NCBI GenBank assembly: GCA_947176675.1
Contig: CAMWRN010000094.1
Location: 1 to 8,389, forward strand
Direction of reading: 5' to 3'
From: an uncultured Clostridia bacterium
GTDB lineage: Bacteria > Bacillota > Clostridia > Oscillospirales > Ruminococcaceae
DNA: 8,389 nt
The notes under the pieces are model-generated. The model was not told where the DNA came from and made no database searches. It saw only the letters and a list, made by a program, of their open reading frames with translations. A program made the translations under genes and the position numbers. The stretch's first letter is position 1, and each line of letters opens with the position of its first letter. Of the stretch, positions 6,277 through 8,389 are shown one piece after another.

Positions 6277-6289
6277 TGTATAATAGTAT
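6277..6289 (+). promoter_or_regulatory. -10 region of the lichenase promoter
   Basis: A consensus TATAAT (6279-6284) sits within TGTATAATAGTAT, a 13-bp stretch also found exactly at the regulator's own -10 (5402-5414). No recognisable -35 lies 17 nt upstream (TATACG). The promoter would therefore be expected to need an activator, which fits the CAAAAT repeat pair above it. Transcription would start near 6291, giving a leader of about 27 nt. Confidence 0.6.
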
Positions 6290-6317
6290 CAACAATATTT
6301 TTACGGAGGTAACGGTC

Positions 6318-7091
6318 ATGAAAAAAATTAGCTTTAAACCTGTACTTTTCACTGTTGTTGTATCGGCGTTGATACCTGCAATGCTCTGCTCCTGCGGCAA
6401 AAACGAAGGAGAAAGTGAAATGAATAATATCACTGCAGCGGATATTTCTTCCGTCAGCTTTGAAAACGGCAGCTCAGAACTGTTTGAGGCTGCGGACGGC
6501 TGGTGCAACGGAAGTATGTTCAATGTGACTTGGCGAAAAGAAAACTGCACCTTTGAAAACGGAAAAATGCAGCTTATTATAGGCAATGATACTAAAGGCG
6601 GTTCTGTGCCGTACTCGGGAGGAGAGTACCGTTCAAAGGATTTTTACGGTTACGGACGGTATGAGGTCTCTATGAAAGCAATCAAAAACGACGGCGTTGT
6701 GTCTTCATTTTTCACATACACGGGTCCGTCGGACAACAATCCCTGGGACGAGATCGACATTGAGATACTCGGCAAGGACACTACAAAAGTGCAGTTCAAC
6801 TACTTTACTAACGGCGCGGGAAATCACGAATATCTGCACGATCTCGGCTTTGACGCTTCGGAAGATTTCCATACCTATGCCTTTGAATGGCACAAGGACA
6901 AGATCGTTTGGTTCGTGGACGGCGCTGAGGTTTACTCCGTTACGGAAAACATTCCCGTGACCGAAAGCAAAATAATGATGAACGCATGGTGCGGAACAGG
7001 CGTGGACGGCTGGCTGAACGCTTTTGACGACTCCGGAATGCCACTTACGGCAGAATATGAAAAAATTTCATTTGTGCCGTTTGAAGAATAA
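6318..7091 (+). CDS. GH16 endo-beta-1,3-1,4-glucanase (lichenase), lipoprotein
   Basis: This 257-residue enzyme hydrolyses mixed-linkage beta-glucan (lichenin, cereal beta-glucan) at beta-1,4 bonds next to beta-1,3 bonds. It opens with a lipoprotein signal peptide (MKKISFK, a hydrophobic core, lipobox LCSC, lipidated C26), so it should sit on the cell surface. The GH16 catalytic motif WDEIDIEILG spans 143-152, with nucleophile E145, assisting D147 and acid/base E149. The following KDTTKVQFNY, TNGAGNHEY, LGFDAS and KIMMNAW segments are very close to Bacillus and Clostridium lichenases. There is no dockerin or binding module. The two cysteines that form the disulfide in Bacillus lichenases appear to be replaced (V70 in FNVTW, G101 in SGGEY). 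The ATG at 6318 is chosen because GGAGGT (6305-6310) precedes it and it begins the signal peptide. An in-frame TTG upstream lies inside the regulator gene. Confidence 0.95.
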   Translation: MKKISFKPVLFTVVVSALIPAMLCSCGKNEGESEMNNITAADISSVSFENGSSELFEAADGWCNGSMFNVTWRKENCTFENGKMQLIIGNDTKGGSVPYSGGEYRSKDFYGYGRYEVSMKAIKNDGVVSSFFTYTGPSDNNPWDEIDIEILGKDTTKVQFNYFTNGAGNHEYLHDLGFDASEDFHTYAFEWHKDKIVWFVDGAEVYSVTENIPVTESKIMMNAWCGTGVDGWLNAFDDSGMPLTAEYEKISFVPFEE

Positions 7092-7124
7092 CCTCAGTAA
7101 ATTACTACCAATTGATATGAAAAA

Positions 7125-7170
7125 TAAGGCAATACCGCTTCGCGCAGTATTGCCTTAATATTTTTATTTA
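7125..7170. terminator. Bidirectional intrinsic terminator between the lichenase and alcohol dehydrogenase genes
   Basis: TAAGGCAATAC (7125-7135) pairs perfectly with GTATTGCCTTA (7147-7157). The loop can form two more G-C pairs around TTCGC. On the + strand the stem is followed by ATATTTTTATTTA, and on the - strand by TTTTTCATATC, so it can end both convergent transcripts. It lies 33 nt after the lichenase stop and 21 nt after the dehydrogenase stop. Confidence 0.88.
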
Positions 7171-7178
7171 TGTGCTTT

Positions 7179-8389
7179 TTAGAAATCAACTTCGGTGTCA
7201 TAGTAGCAGCACTTAAGCAACTTTTCCATTTCCTCAACGGACGGCTGACGGGGATTGGAACCTGTGCAGGCATCACCGATAGCATTAACGGCAATATCAT
7301 GCAGTCTCTCAAGGAACACGTCCTCAGGAACAAAGCCCTGATCAACGGGATAGCTGTCAGCTCCGTAATTCTTAATGCAGTGAGGAATGTTAAGGTCGTC
7401 GTTCATCTTACGCAGATAAGCGATAAGAAGCTTTACCTTTTCCTCATTTGTGCTTCCGCCCAGCTTCATGAAGTCGGCTATCTCGCCGTAACGAGCCGCG
7501 GCTTCGGGATTTTTAGCATTAAATGCAATGACCTTGGGAAGATACATAGCATTTGCCGCGCCGTGGATAATGTGCGCGCCCTTGTCGGCAAACGCTGCAC
7601 CCGTCTTATGAGCCATTGAGTGAACGATACCGAGCAGCGCGTTTGAGAAAGCCATACCCGCAAGGCACTGTGCGTCGTGCATTTGGTCGCGCTTAGCCAT
7701 ATCGCCGTTATAAGAATCAACAAGGTCGCTCTGGATCATCTTGATAGCGTGAAGCGCAAGAGGGTCGGTATAGTTGCAGTGAGCGGTTGAAACATAAGCC
7801 TCGACAGCGTGTGTGATAGCGTCCATACCGGTATGGGCAACAAGCTTCTTTGGCATTGTTTCGGCAAGCTCCGGGTCTACGATCGCAACGTCGGGAGTGA
7901 TCTCAAAATCGGCTATAGGATACTTGATACCCTTGTTGTAGTCGGTTATAATGGAGAAAGCTGTAACCTCGGTAGCAGTTCCCGAAGTGGAAGAAATAGC
8001 ACAGAAATGAGCTTTACGGCGCAGACTTGGGATTCCGAATACCTTGCACATATCCTCAAAGGTGATATCGGGATACTCATATTTAATCCACATTGCTTTT
8101 GCGGCGTCGATAGGCGAACCTCCGCCGATAGCAACGATCCAGTCAGGCTCGAATTTGAGCATAGCCTCCGCGCCTTTCATAACGGTATCAACGGAAGGAT
8201 CGGGTTCTATGCCCTCAAACAGCTCGACCTCCATGCCTGCTTCTTTAAGGTAATTTACCGTTTTGTCAAGGAAACCGAATTTCTTCATAGAGCCTCCGCC
8301 CACGCAGACCATGGCCTTTTTGCCTTTAAAGGTTTTAAGAGCTTCCAAAGCTCCTTTTCCGTGATAAAGATCGCGAGGAAGTGTAAAAC
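7179..8389 (-). CDS. Iron-containing alcohol dehydrogenase, N-terminus cut by the window edge
   Basis: This is a group III NAD(P)H-dependent alcohol dehydrogenase, cytoplasmic, probably reducing acetaldehyde or a longer aldehyde during fermentation. The open frame continues to the right edge with FTLPRDLYHGKGALEAL, the usual beginning of this family, so only a few residues (typically M-x-x) are missing. The TTG at 8346-8348 is an internal leucine and not the start. Motifs in order are VCVGGGSMKKFG, the coenzyme-binding GGGSPIDAAKA, STSGTATEVTAFS, and metal ligands in GMDAITHAVEAY (Asp and His), HSMAHKTG (His) and HIIHGAANA (His). The visible length of about 402 residues is normal. The last ligand region carries a short insertion (ADKGAHII) compared with the common HIPHG form; I recall similar versions in gut clostridia. 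It converges on the lichenase gene, shares the terminator with it, and has no evident link to glucan use. The substrate and cofactor preference cannot be told from sequence. Confidence 0.93.
   Translation of the reverse strand, partial: FTLPRDLYHGKGALEALKTFKGKKAMVCVGGGSMKKFGFLDKTVNYLKEAGMEVELFEGIEPDPSVDTVMKGAEAMLKFEPDWIVAIGGGSPIDAAKAMWIKYEYPDITFEDMCKVFGIPSLRRKAHFCAISSTSGTATEVTAFSIITDYNKGIKYPIADFEITPDVAIVDPELAETMPKKLVAHTGMDAITHAVEAYVSTAHCNYTDPLALHAIKMIQSDLVDSYNGDMAKRDQMHDAQCLAGMAFSNALLGIVHSMAHKTGAAFADKGAHIIHGAANAMYLPKVIAFNAKNPEAAARYGEIADFMKLGGSTNEEKVKLLIAYLRKMNDDLNIPHCIKNYGADSYPVDQGFVPEDVFLERLHDIAVNAIGDACTGSNPRQPSVEEMEKLLKCCYYDTEVDF

Noticed and set aside
6207..6317. In-frame extension of the lichenase gene from a TTG at 6207
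   Set aside because: It lies inside the regulator gene and across the lichenase promoter. The ATG at 6318 has a strong ribosome binding site and starts the lipoprotein signal peptide.
7179..8348. Linking the alcohol dehydrogenase to the glucan locus
   Set aside because: It is on the opposite strand, separated by a bidirectional terminator, and its promoter lies outside the window. Fermentative dehydrogenases are common neighbours without a functional link.

Overview
The window looks like chromosome of a fibre-degrading anaerobic Firmicute, most likely a Ruminococcus or close relative in the Oscillospiraceae. The grounds are strong AGGAGG-type ribosome binding sites, moderate GC, clostridial-type protein families (an AraC regulator of the clostridial type, a Firmicute-style iron alcohol dehydrogenase), and a beta-glucan-degrading gene set. 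The genus is inferred from protein resemblance recalled from memory, not from a search.

Region 1 (1-2640) is the 3' end of a tryptophan operon on the + strand: trpF (its 5' end lies before the window), trpB and trpA. The genes are tightly coupled: trpF and trpB overlap by ATGA, and 13 nt separate trpB from trpA. The operon ends at a long perfect hairpin that also ends the convergent transcript.

Region 2 (2673-7157) is a beta-glucan utilisation locus built around a divergent promoter region. Leftward run a sugar-type ABC solute-binding lipoprotein and a GH5 glycoside hydrolase with no signal peptide. Rightward run an AraC-family regulator and a GH16 lichenase (endo-beta-1,3-1,4-glucanase) that is itself a lipoprotein. 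The simplest model is this: the surface lichenase cuts mixed-linkage glucan, the binding protein captures the oligosaccharides, a permease encoded elsewhere imports them, the GH5 enzyme hydrolyses them in the cytoplasm, and the AraC protein senses the process and activates both arms. The best non-obvious signal is regulatory. Upstream of both the binding-protein gene and the lichenase gene there is a pair of direct repeats with core CAAAAT, exactly 20 bp apart. In both cases the proximal core ends 28 nt before a candidate -10 box. This is the arrangement expected for an AraC-type activator site.

Region 3 (7125-8389) holds a strong bidirectional terminator and a convergent iron-containing alcohol dehydrogenase. 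Its extreme N-terminus lies beyond the right edge. It is probably a fermentation enzyme unrelated to the glucan locus. I saw no tRNA, rRNA, CRISPR array, insertion sequence or phage feature.
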